A stretch of DNA of 15,222 nucleotides from Candidatus Martarchaeota archaeon (GTDB taxonomy: Archaea > Micrarchaeota > Micrarchaeia > Micrarchaeales > Micrarchaeaceae): contig JAMCZM010000009.1 in the NCBI GenBank assembly GCA_023485645.1, positions 1 through 15,222 on the forward strand. Reading direction: 5' to 3'. The notes below the pieces were generated by a model that saw only the letters and a program-made list of their open reading frames with translations, was not told the origin of the DNA and made no database searches. Positions 7,078 to 14,293 of the stretch are shown piece by piece. The translations under genes and the position numbers were made by a program. Position 1 is the first letter of the stretch. Every line of letters begins with the position of its first letter.

Positions 7078-7719
7078 TTATAATCTAAGGGCGTATATAT
7101 TTCTATAAAGCTCTTTTCCATGTTTCATTCCATATAACGTATACGAGCGTTTTGGTTTAAGTCTATACAACATAAAGAATGCAGAAACAAGCTTCTTATT
7201 GCTAATATACATATCTATTCCAGTGCCCTCTTTTTCAGTTTTTGATATAAACGCGCCATTGGCTTCAACATATTTAGTTAATTTTATTGCCATTTTCTCA
7301 ACGAGATATCCATCCCCTCGTAGCTGCACAAGCGCTTCATAATAACCCGACTTCATACGTGTGCAATCTATGCAGTTTTCTATTACTGTTTTTATATCAA
7401 TAATTTTTGTAAAATGTACTTTTGAATTCTCATAATCACATTCAAATTCTAATGATGCTGCGCCGTTGTGATAATGTATTACATCAACTCTAAATCCATT
7501 TGCACCAAGATCCTTTTTTAGTGCAACAGCTAAAGTATCCTTATCAAGTTTTCTAAATGTTCCGCCACTTTTTATTCTGTTGCAAAATCTACACACATAT
7601 ATTTTGGCTTTATCTGGTATTGTGTCCTTTATTCTATTTGCGATGCATTCTTCACAAAATTCCCCTATGAATTTTATCTCATCACTTGACCTATTGCACG
7701 TCGGGCATCTAATTGCCAT
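7078..7719 (-). CDS. NMD3-like 60S/50S ribosomal subunit export-adaptor homologue
   Basis: A 213-residue archaeal NMD3 protein. Four cysteine pairs of the C-x-x-C type are visible: C5/C8, C22/C25, C43/C46 and C116/C119, forming the zinc-binding N-terminal region that defines the family. In eukaryotes NMD3 binds the large ribosomal subunit and adapts it for nuclear export; archaeal versions lack the export signals and are presumed to act in late maturation of the large subunit. The region after the last cysteine pair (YYEALVQLRGDGYLV, residues 126-140) is a conserved strand of the family. The gene starts directly after the secD stop with no spacer, so it is the last gene of the secF-secD-nmd3 transcript. 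Confidence 0.87.
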   Translation of the reverse strand: MAIRCPTCNRSSDEIKFIGEFCEECIANRIKDTIPDKAKIYVCRFCNRIKSGGTFRKLDKDTLAVALKKDLGANGFRVDVIHYHNGAASLEFECDYENSKVHFTKIIDIKTVIENCIDCTRMKSGYYEALVQLRGDGYLVEKMAIKLTKYVEANGAFISKTEKEGTGIDMYISNKKLVSAFFMLYRLKPKRSYTLYGMKHGKELYRNIYALRL

Positions 7720-9294
7720 CTAACCACCAAAATGTTTACTTATTAATAAACCATATACCGGTCTAGTTACAAGTACTCCAAGCATTGCGCCTATTATGGT
7801 GGCCTCTGAAAATCCTATAACATCAACAAGCGATGTTGAAAAGAATAATGGAAGCATTGCAATAACTAGCAATATTGCATCAGCCCATACAATGTAGAAT
7901 GCTTTACTAAGTATTCCATGTGAGCTATTCTGTTCGCTTCCATGTGTCAATATTTCGTCAGTTATTATTATCTGTGCATCAACTCCCGTTCCTACAACTC
8001 CTATCATTCCTGCGACAGCTGCAAGATCTATTGTGCCTACAAGTCCTATTATGGAGACAATAATAAAGAGTTCAGCAAATGTGGTGAGTAATATTGGTAG
8101 TATCAAAAATAATTTTTTGTATCTTATTGTTATAAATATTGATATACCTAAGACCGCAAGTATCCCGGCAATTGCGCTTACGTACAATGCTTGTTTTCCA
8201 AGTGTTGGCGGCACTGTTGTAGGTACTCCAGGTAGAACTGCTACGGGTAGAGCTCCTCCATTTAATATGCTGGTAATTGTTTTTTCTTCGTTTGTTGCAT
8301 ATGTAAACTGTGCTGACGGAGATTCTGTAGCTGGTGATATACCTGTAATCTCATAATTATCCCCTGCACTTCCGTTAGTAATTGCAGGATTTAATATTGG
8401 TGATGACAATAAACCTACAAGGTTCCAGTTATTTAATACGACGGTGCTGCTGTTTATTTCTGTATACGTTGGCGTCATATTCGTGTTGCTCTCAAGTTTT
8501 ACTGTGACGTTCATACTTTTTAAATCTGAAACAATAGCGGGGTTTATGTTATAGCTTGCAAATACTGTTGTATATTTTTTATTTACTTTGAAGTAATTTA
8601 TGATTTTTGTCATACTTGCATTGTTATTTGAAAATGAAATAACTGGTATTGTTTGATTTTTTAAATTCAGTGCATTCTGCATTATCTGTAATGTTTGTGT
8701 TGATGACAAACCAAGGCTTGTATTAGCTAGTAGTGATTGGTTTATAAGTATTACAGAATCTGTTGGCCTATCTAAGAACATATATAGCGGTTGGTTTGAC
8801 TGCCCAAAAACTGCTTTTGAGAATTTTTGCACGGCTGTCTGCGTTATAAAAAATGTTACTGCCCATGAAACTGTATTATTGCTCTGTTGTGGTGTTACAG
8901 AACCAACGCTTCCTTTAAGTATTCCAGTTCCGTTAAGTGCTTCTACGCCATTTACGACTCCAAGAAAATTACCCTGGCTATCTATTATGCTTACTGTCTG
9001 ATTAACGTCTGATTGAGATACTGACGGTATTATAACATATACCTCAGAATTTCCTATACCCTCAACAGTTACCTGCTTTAAACCAAATGTTGATACTCGT
9101 TGCTGCAAATTTGATATAAGCGATGTCATAACTGTCGTGTTTACGCTGTGTTCTAATGTTATTGGGATTTGCGTACCACCGCTAAATTCAATACCAAAAT
9201 GGACTCCATAATAAAGGTCCAAAGCGAGCAGGGCTAAAAGTATTAATACAAAAACTATAATTCGTCTATCTTTGAAATATTCTAATGCTTTCAT
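7720..9294 (-). CDS. secD: Protein translocase subunit SecD
   Basis: A 524-residue membrane protein that, with SecF, helps protein export through SecYEG. The layout is typical: one N-terminal membrane helix (about 11-30), GIEFSGG at 34-40, a large extracytoplasmic domain (about 41-365), then five further membrane helices (about 368-390, 395-417, 422-441, 463-486 and 490-514). The fourth helix carries DLAAVAGMIGVVGTGVDAQ, where Asp439 and the following ITDE identify the archaeal SecD type. The extracytoplasmic domain is rich in Asn, Ser and Thr and contains about a dozen N-x-S/T sequons. Its ATG overlaps the secF stop by four bases (ATGA), implying translational coupling. Confidence 0.95.
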   Translation of the reverse strand: MKALEYFKDRRIIVFVLILLALLALDLYYGVHFGIEFSGGTQIPITLEHSVNTTVMTSLISNLQQRVSTFGLKQVTVEGIGNSEVYVIIPSVSQSDVNQTVSIIDSQGNFLGVVNGVEALNGTGILKGSVGSVTPQQSNNTVSWAVTFFITQTAVQKFSKAVFGQSNQPLYMFLDRPTDSVILINQSLLANTSLGLSSTQTLQIMQNALNLKNQTIPVISFSNNNASMTKIINYFKVNKKYTTVFASYNINPAIVSDLKSMNVTVKLESNTNMTPTYTEINSSTVVLNNWNLVGLLSSPILNPAITNGSAGDNYEITGISPATESPSAQFTYATNEEKTITSILNGGALPVAVLPGVPTTVPPTLGKQALYVSAIAGILAVLGISIFITIRYKKLFLILPILLTTFAELFIIVSIIGLVGTIDLAAVAGMIGVVGTGVDAQIIITDEILTHGSEQNSSHGILSKAFYIVWADAILLVIAMLPLFFSTSLVDVIGFSEATIIGAMLGVLVTRPVYGLLISKHFGG

Positions 9295-10433
9295 TTATGC
9301 TCCCTCCTTTTTTTGTACCAGAGTACCATTACGGTATTGCCAAGCCATGTGGTTATTACATCTCCAACAAGTCCTGCAAGTACAACTCCGGCAATCTCAA
9401 AATATGTCTGTATGAAGCTTGCATAAGATACTGCAAAGAGTATTCCAAATACAAGCAATGCTGTTGCCGTTATGGTTATTCCAGTTTTCATAGATTCGAA
9501 CGCACGATATTCTGGTGTGTGCTCCTGCCTTTTTAATATTCTTATTGCAGACAATACGTCTGTATCTATCGAATATCCTATAAGCATAAGCAATCCTCCT
9601 ATAGAGGCTACTCCTAAAGGTATTCCAAATAATCCCATAGCTCCAAGAGCTATTAATATATCATTTGCAGCGCCAAAAACTACTGCAAAAGAAGGTATTA
9701 TTGTTCTAAATACTATAAATACCGCGATTGCAACTAGTATGAACGCTGCTATTATTATTACTTGTAATTGTCCTAAAAAGTATGATCCTAATGTTGGTGT
9801 GACTGTTTGATAAGAGTATGTGCTAAAAGGTATAATCGATTTAAGTGTATTAATAACATAACTCTCATATTGGTTGTTTGCTGACTTAATTGCAATGTTA
9901 CCGCTATTTATCATATCTGAAGGGCTACTTTTATTTTCAGTTATATTTGTTTGAAATGGGGATAATGCTGCAAATTCCCCACCAATGTCTGTATTCAATT
10001 GTGTTTGTGATACACTCTGGTTTTTTTGATATGCGCTTAAAATGCTTGGAAGCGTATTATTAGTCGGTTGATTTTTTATAAGCGCTTCAGTTTCAGAAAC
10101 CCCAAGGACTGCATTACTATAATTGTTATACGCAGAATATGCTGATATTAAGTAATTATTTGCATTTGAAAGGCTTGTATTATCAGCTATTGTTATTGCA
10201 ATGCCTCCAGGAGCACTCTCTATAGATGTCTGCGCTCCGGGGATTTTTGCATTTATTGCAGTTGTAATGGATTGTATGTTTATTGATGCGTTTGATTGTA
10301 CCGTAACGGTTATTCCCCCTCTAAGTGATGAATCAAGTTGTATATGTGGTATAAAATAGAGGCTGATTAACAGCAATGCTATTGGTATAATAACGAATAA
10401 TTTGTAATGTTTGCTTTCATATATGTTTCTCAT
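9291..10433 (-). CDS. secF: Protein translocase subunit SecF
   Basis: The 380-residue partner of SecD in the export motor. It has an N-terminal membrane helix (about 12-31), the L-R-G-G motif around 38-41, an extracytoplasmic domain, and a C-terminal block of five helices. The diagnostic archaeal SecF sequence IGGLLMLIGYSIDTDVLSAI lies in the fourth helix. The protein is longer than the usual archaeal SecF of about 290-300 residues. The extra length is in the extracytoplasmic domain (roughly 32-215), which is rich in Asn, Ser, Thr and Gln and contains seven sequons. It is the first gene of the secF-secD-nmd3 operon. A TATA-like box at 10451-10461 lies about 23 bases before its ATG, suggesting a leaderless transcript. 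Confidence 0.94.
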   Translation of the reverse strand: MRNIYESKHYKLFVIIPIALLLISLYFIPHIQLDSSLRGGITVTVQSNASINIQSITTAINAKIPGAQTSIESAPGGIAITIADNTSLSNANNYLISAYSAYNNYSNAVLGVSETEALIKNQPTNNTLPSILSAYQKNQSVSQTQLNTDIGGEFAALSPFQTNITENKSSPSDMINSGNIAIKSANNQYESYVINTLKSIIPFSTYSYQTVTPTLGSYFLGQLQVIIIAAFILVAIAVFIVFRTIIPSFAVVFGAANDILIALGAMGLFGIPLGVASIGGLLMLIGYSIDTDVLSAIRILKRQEHTPEYRAFESMKTGITITATALLVFGILFAVSYASFIQTYFEIAGVVLAGLVGDVITTWLGNTVMVLWYKKRREHK

Positions 10434-10450
10434 CGAATCAGTTATTTGCT

Positions 10451-10461
10451 TAATATATAAT
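10451..10461 (-). promoter_or_regulatory. TATA box of the secF-secD-nmd3 operon
   Basis: On the minus strand this reads ATTATATATTA, centred about 23 bases upstream of the secF ATG, the spacing expected for leaderless initiation. A second, near-symmetrical TTTATAAA at 10538-10545 could give a longer leader. Apart from these, the 181 bases between secF and the AhpD-like gene hold nothing I can identify. Confidence 0.45.
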
Positions 10462-10614
10462 ATTGCTAGAAGAACAAGCTCCTACCAAAGTGGCAACTAT
10501 CTACTATTAAATATTAGATACTATTTGAAAAGAAAACTTTATAAATTCAAACGTATTGAATGCGCATATATCCAGTGCTACTTATATTTAAATGGAATGG
10601 CTGTTAATGTAATT

Positions 10615-10956
10615 TTATTTGCCAAAGTCTTCTATTGCATCCTCCACCAATTGATTATAAGCCAATGCTGGTCCTCCACCCATTAAAACTGCAACCCACC
10701 CCGCATCTCTGATTTCATCATTTGTTGCTCCAGAGTTAAAAGCCGCATTTACGTGGAATGATATGCACCATTTGCAATGTGATATGACTGATAATGATAT
10801 TGCAATTAGTTCTTTTGTTTTTGTATCTAGCGCGCTTGGCTTTTCTATTTCATTTAGCAGTGCCATAAATTTGTTTAATTGCGAAGGGCTATTTTTTTGC
10901 CATTTGCCAACAGACTCATTAAATTCTTCCAAAAACCCTTTCATATCCTCTTTCAT
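10615..10956 (-). CDS. AhpD-like carboxymuconolactone decarboxylase family protein
   Basis: A 113-residue helical protein of the CMD/AhpD superfamily. The core motif is Glu49 in K-T-K-E-L-I-A, then H-C-K-W-C-I-S-F-H with Cys61, Cys64 and His68, the redox pair and proton-relay histidine of alkylhydroperoxidase-type members. An N-A-A-F-N-S-G-A-T-x-D-E-I segment follows, as in the family. Its likely role is thiol-dependent peroxide or disulfide chemistry in the cytosol; the exact substrate and electron donor are unknown. The length is typical of the small stand-alone members. Two in-frame ATGs (10956 and 10944) are possible. I keep the first because a GGTG sequence and an AT-rich box at about 10978-10990 are well placed for it. 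Confidence 0.88.
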   Translation of the reverse strand: MKEDMKGFLEEFNESVGKWQKNSPSQLNKFMALLNEIEKPSALDTKTKELIAISLSVISHCKWCISFHVNAAFNSGATNDEIRDAGWVAVLMGGGPALAYNQLVEDAIEDFGK

Positions 10957-11023
10957 ATTAGCACCAAGTTTAATATCATTTTAAAAAACTTAAATCAGGC
11001 ACTTTCCATCATAATACTAAAGC

Positions 11024-11033
11024 ATATAAAAAT
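11024..11033 (+). promoter_or_regulatory. TATA box of the DUF981 gene
   Basis: ATATAAAAAT is centred about 35 bases before the ATG at 11063, which would give a leader of about ten bases. It lies in the 106-base divergent region shared with the AhpD-like gene. Confidence 0.4.
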
Positions 11034-11062
11034 CTAATCTTCCATATTAAAATGGTATAATT

Positions 11063-11680
11063 ATGGCGGTTTTTATAGACAATTTGGCTTATTCGCTTTT
11101 TATGATAAGTTTTGCCGGATTTATGCTTCTTTATTTAATATCTACAATATATCTTGATTATAGAAAAAAGAAAAAGGAATTTTCATTACAATTAAATTCC
11201 GCTGCAGTGCCTTTGTTTATGATTGCCCTATATATGGTAATTGGGGGACTTTGGGGTCAGTTTAATTGGCCATTACCTGGTAGCTACAATATTTTATTTT
11301 ATGACCCATTCATATCTTTTGGTTTGGTGATTGGCGCGTTTGTTGCGTCCATAAAATTTAAGACCAAGTTCAGTTTTGTCGGATTTTTTGCGCTTCTTGT
11401 TGGAATAATGGTCATAATATACGGTGTTGTAGGGTATAATTTGGGCTTAACGAGCGCTCCTATAGCGCTTCTTATAATGTATTTCTTATATGGACTTGCG
11501 GGTATATGTGCATATCCTGTATCATTGATTATAGAAAGACTTCCCGGCATGCAGAAAAGTGTATGGATTGGATGGTCACTATTTCTTTTGCTATTTTGGG
11601 TACTATTGCTATTTGGTAGTCTTCTTGCTGGTTATGTAGGTATAGCAGCAATACCAGCACACTTATTAAGTGCTCCATAA
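11063..11680 (+). CDS. DUF981 family membrane protein
   Basis: A 205-residue integral membrane protein with six predicted membrane helices, at about residues 9-31, 47-64, 82-97, 103-124, 130-152 and 167-191. A short basic loop (R-K-K-K-K) after the first helix marks the cytoplasmic side. The stretch GGLWGQFNWPLPGSYNILFY at 61-80 is the hallmark of the DUF981 family, found in archaea and some bacteria; its function is unknown. The length is normal. It is divergent from the AhpD-like gene and precedes the RIO1 gene on the same strand by 56 bases, but each appears to have its own TATA box. Confidence 0.85.
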   Translation: MAVFIDNLAYSLFMISFAGFMLLYLISTIYLDYRKKKKEFSLQLNSAAVPLFMIALYMVIGGLWGQFNWPLPGSYNILFYDPFISFGLVIGAFVASIKFKTKFSFVGFFALLVGIMVIIYGVVGYNLGLTSAPIALLIMYFLYGLAGICAYPVSLIIERLPGMQKSVWIGWSLFLLLFWVLLLFGSLLAGYVGIAAIPAHLLSAP

Positions 11681-11701
11681 AATTATTTGTAATATGAAGG
11701 C

Positions 11702-11709
11702 ATATATAT
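11702..11709 (+). promoter_or_regulatory. TATA-like box of the RIO1 gene
   Basis: ATATATAT is centred about 32 bases before the ATG at 11737, consistent with a very short leader. It lies just downstream of the DUF981 stop, so RIO1 can be transcribed independently. Confidence 0.35.
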
Positions 11710-11736
11710 TCTTTTTGGAGTAACTTATATGTTTTA

Positions 11737-12522
11737 ATGTCTAGAAAAGTGAATAAAAGAAAAAGGCCTGATAGGGATATACATCTATTAAAGGATAGGC
11801 GGATTGATGAGGCAGCTCTTGATGTCGATACGATGCGACGCCTCAGTAAATTTTATAATAAAGGTGTAATTTCAAAATTGGGTTTCATCGTAGCACGAGG
11901 GAAGGAATCTGATGTTTATATTGCAAGTGCAGGCACGTCAGAAATTGTTACTGGTAATGAGAATGTCATATTAAAATTTTTTAGAATAGGAAGTTCCTCA
12001 TTTTTGAATATGCAAGATTACATAATAGGAGATCCAAGGTTCAAAAGGAGGTACAGTGGTAAATTTGCCATAATACGTGTGTGGTGTAAAAAAGAATTTG
12101 GCAATCTACAGATTGCTTATGATAATGGTATAAATGTTCCAAAACCTTACATGTTTGATTATAATATACTTGCAATGGAGTTAATAGGTTCAGGAGATCA
12201 AATAGCAAAGAAGCTTAAAGAAGTTTTGTTAGACTATGAAAGCGCAAATAAAATATTAAATCAAATAATAGTAGATATCAAAAAATTATATAATGCCAAG
12301 CTTGTTCATGCGGATTTAAGCGAATATAATATATTGTTAAAAGATAAAACCCCTTATATAATTGATATGGGTCAGGCAGTATCAACAAGACATCCTAATG
12401 CAAGGGCTTTTTTAAAACGTGATGTGATAAATGTTTTAAATTATTTTCATAAAGAGTACAATATAAATTTTGACGCAGAATCAATATATGAAGATATAAT
12501 ACATCAAAGAGATAAAAAATGA
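11737..12522 (+). CDS. RIO1-type serine/threonine protein kinase
   Basis: A 261-residue atypical kinase involved, by family, in maturation of the small ribosomal subunit. The N-terminus is highly basic (S-R-K-V-N-K-R-K-R). The nucleotide loop is ARGKESDVY at 53-61, corresponding to the S-T-G-K-E-A-N-V-Y of RIO1 proteins. Lys80 in V-I-L-K-F-F-R binds ATP. The RIO1-specific D-Y-I-I-G-D-P-R-F segment follows. The catalytic loop is HADLSEYN at 191-198 with Asp193 and Asn198, and the metal-binding Asp210 lies in IIDMGQAV. The HPNARAFLKRD stretch after it is also typical of RIO1. All key residues are present and the length is normal. Confidence 0.95.
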   Translation: MSRKVNKRKRPDRDIHLLKDRRIDEAALDVDTMRRLSKFYNKGVISKLGFIVARGKESDVYIASAGTSEIVTGNENVILKFFRIGSSSFLNMQDYIIGDPRFKRRYSGKFAIIRVWCKKEFGNLQIAYDNGINVPKPYMFDYNILAMELIGSGDQIAKKLKEVLLDYESANKILNQIIVDIKKLYNAKLVHADLSEYNILLKDKTPYIIDMGQAVSTRHPNARAFLKRDVINVLNYFHKEYNINFDAESIYEDIIHQRDKK

Positions 12523-12688
12523 AATGCTATTTATGCTACTTAATGTTTAAAATACAAGCGTTATATGTTTATTCCTTTTTGATTTAAATTTTAATCCTAT
12601 TTTTAGCCGTTTCACCACAAATTAATGTCAATCAAAAAGTATTTATATTAGTTTAATCTCATTATCCTATTTATTAAAAGGTTTTATA
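12523..12688 (+). promoter_or_regulatory. Intergenic region: T-rich terminator-like runs and promoter of the next gene
   Basis: Runs of five T at about 12573-12577 and 12600-12604 could end the RIO1 transcript, since archaeal terminators are often simple T tracts. A TATA-like ATTTATATT at 12641-12649 and the ribosome-binding-like TTAAAAGG at 12674-12681, seven bases before the ATG at 12689, serve the following gene. Nothing else is recognisable. Confidence 0.35.
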
Positions 12689-13513
12689 ATGGATTTTAAT
12701 TTTAAGTCAATACCAAAACATGATAATTCAACAGTGTGGGGTCTCGGTTCTCAGGGAAGCTATATATCAAAGAAATCTGAGGAGTTAATTATTAAATATG
12801 TTAATGATGTCTCAAAAGTAATAGCAGATTCAAATAAGCCTGTTTTTTCAAAAGGATATGAGAATATAGAACCAGTAATACTATTTACAGATGCCGATTT
12901 TGCAAAAATGAATGAAACAATATGCTATGAGCTTAATAAATTAAGACATAATCTAGAAGAGTATGCTGAAAATGGGGCTGGTGATTATACTGGTGCAATA
13001 ATACCAACAATACACAATTTACATGTATTCATACATCACCACAGGTCTGGAATGCATGTTAAACACACAAAAAATTATATAAAAACAAAAAAGGAGAATA
13101 TACGTACAATAGGTTCGTATACTAAAACGGGCAATGTTCTACTCAGGCGCAGTTCTTATGATAATGAGAATACGTTTAAATCAGAGGTATTAAATTCTAT
13201 AATAAATGCAATAACTGGTACAATTGTGGTTCGCGAAGCTTCTGGCGCTCTTTTAAAAGCGGCAATAAGTAAAAAGTCTGATGATAATGGCAAGATGTTA
13301 GATGCGTTGGAAGAACTGTCGATATCTATTAAAAAGACTGCAGTGCTCGTAGAAGAATTTTATCATAGGCTAACGCTTAAGGTTAATATTCCATTAAAAA
13401 GAATGGTAAATTATACACCAATTATTGGATATCAGAACAGCAAACGCGAAAAGGCATTTAAACGTATACATTCTATGGAAGCAGAAGAGGAGCAGGAAGT
13501 TTTAACACAATAA
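12689..13513 (+). CDS. Hypothetical protein with histidine-rich segment
   Basis: A 274-residue protein that I do not recognise. There is no signal peptide or membrane helix. The most striking part is residues 109-126, where seven histidines occur in 18 residues (H-N-L-H-V-F-I-H-H-H-R-S-G-M-H-V-K-H), which could bind metal or form an active site. A basic region follows (about 126-155), then probable helices (about 165-230), a K-R rich segment, and an acidic tail (M-E-A-E-E-E-Q-E). It has its own TATA-like box and shares the TTAAAAGG leader with the small gene at 3806. It ends 23 bases from the stop of the convergent HD-domain gene. Codon use looks like that of its neighbours. Confidence 0.75.
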   Translation: MDFNFKSIPKHDNSTVWGLGSQGSYISKKSEELIIKYVNDVSKVIADSNKPVFSKGYENIEPVILFTDADFAKMNETICYELNKLRHNLEEYAENGAGDYTGAIIPTIHNLHVFIHHHRSGMHVKHTKNYIKTKKENIRTIGSYTKTGNVLLRRSSYDNENTFKSEVLNSIINAITGTIVVREASGALLKAAISKKSDDNGKMLDALEELSISIKKTAVLVEEFYHRLTLKVNIPLKRMVNYTPIIGYQNSKREKAFKRIHSMEAEEEQEVLTQ

Positions 13514-13536
13514 GAGCGTTTTAGCAGTATATATAT

Positions 13537-14187
13537 CTATCTGATCCCGTTCCATTCATCAAAAAATTCCTTTAAGAAATTTCGGAGAAACTTATCACGG
13601 CGTATTGCCATTTTTCTTCCAGTTTCAGTTTGCATCATATCTTTTAGCAATAGAATTTTTTCATAAAAATGATTTATCGACGGCCCACTGCTCTTTTTAT
13701 ATTCTTCAAAATTTTTATGGAATTTTGGTTTTATTTTAGGGTCATATATTGGTCTTCCCCTATAGCCTCCATATGTAAATGTCCTAGCTATACCTATAGC
13801 ACCTATATCCATTTTGTCAGAATCCCACACAACCTTTCCTTCTAGTGTTTTCATAGTGTGATCTACTCCAGCTCCCTTAAATGACACGTTCCCTACAATA
13901 TAACTTACTTGGTCTATAATATGTTTTTCTACGTGTAATTTGGTTAACCATCTAGTTGCGACTTTAGCCCCAATACTTTCATCGTTATTGTTAAATTTCC
14001 AATCAGCAATATCATGCAGAAGTGCTGAAAGCTCCACAACGAACATGTCAGCTTTTTCTTTCTTGCCTATTTTTTTAGCTAATTGCCATACAAGATATAC
14101 ATGCCACCAATCATGTCCGGATCTCTCGTTATCTAATTTTTTTTTGACAAAATTAGCAGTCTTGTTTATTACATCTTTTTTATTCAT
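13537..14187 (-). CDS. HD-domain phosphohydrolase
   Basis: A 216-residue member of the HD superfamily of metal-dependent phosphohydrolases, close to the YedJ-like uncharacterised group. Motifs in order are G-H-D-W-W-H at 24-29, supplying the first histidine, A-L-L-H-D-I at 55-60 with the His58-Asp59 doublet, and W-D-S-D-K-M-D at 121-127 with the later metal-binding aspartate, followed by G-A-I-G-I-A-R typical of this subgroup. The substrate is unknown but probably a nucleotide or other phosphoester. I use the ATG at 14187 rather than the TTG at 14208: a TATA-like TTTAAATA at 14215-14222 is about 31 bases from the ATG but only about ten from the TTG, and the HD family does not need the extra residues. 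Confidence 0.87.
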   Translation of the reverse strand: MNKKDVINKTANFVKKKLDNERSGHDWWHVYLVWQLAKKIGKKEKADMFVVELSALLHDIADWKFNNNDESIGAKVATRWLTKLHVEKHIIDQVSYIVGNVSFKGAGVDHTMKTLEGKVVWDSDKMDIGAIGIARTFTYGGYRGRPIYDPKIKPKFHKNFEEYKKSSGPSINHFYEKILLLKDMMQTETGRKMAIRRDKFLRNFLKEFFDEWNGIR

Positions 14188-14214
14188 ATAATCAACCGAA
14201 ACAGACAAAATAAG

Positions 14215-14222
14215 TATTTAAA
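14215..14222 (-). promoter_or_regulatory. TATA box of the HD-domain gene
   Basis: On the minus strand this reads TTTAAATA, centred about 31 bases upstream of the ATG at 14187. It sits between the tRNA-Leu fragment and the gene. Confidence 0.45.
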
Positions 14223-14236
14223 TCTAGTCATAAAAG

Positions 14237-14293
14237 TGCAGGGGGTGAGATTCGAACTCACGAAGGTGCTAGACCGCAGGATCTTAAGTCCTC
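14237..14293 (-). pseudogene. tRNA-Leu (UAA) 3' half only; probable attachment-site remnant
   Basis: Read on the minus strand, this contains the 3' half of a class II tRNA. It has a GAGGA strand, the loop CTTAAGA with anticodon TAA (Leu), a TCCTG strand and a long variable arm with a GGT/ACC stem. The T arm is perfect, GTGAG/CTCAC around TTCGAAT. The 3' acceptor strand is CCCCTGC and the discriminator is A73, usual for tRNA-Leu. No 5' half is found: the required GCAGGGG acceptor strand and D arm do not occur on that strand anywhere upstream in the window, and position 27 does not pair with 43. Identity from the anticodon stem to the 3' end is what integrases leave behind when an element integrates into a tRNA gene. 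Alternatives are a split-tRNA half or decay of a duplicated tRNA. Confidence 0.75.

Noticed and set aside
8361..8367. GCAGGGG (minus strand) as the 5' acceptor strand of the missing tRNA-Leu half
   Set aside because: It lies inside secD coding sequence with no D arm following; another occurrence at 4642-4648 is likewise inside the dehydrogenase gene.
10434..10614. A regulatory RNA in the secF upstream region
   Set aside because: Apart from TATA-like boxes and a very short CCAAAGTGG palindrome, no structure or reading frame stands out.
12547..12618. A 23-codon basic frame starting at GTG on the minus strand between RIO1 and the histidine-rich protein
   Set aside because: It has a TATA-like box nearby but is too short, matches no small ribosomal protein I know, and could arise by chance in AT-rich DNA.
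14188..14208. TTG start for the HD-domain protein
   Set aside because: It lies only about ten bases from the TATA box, while the ATG at 14187 has correct spacing.
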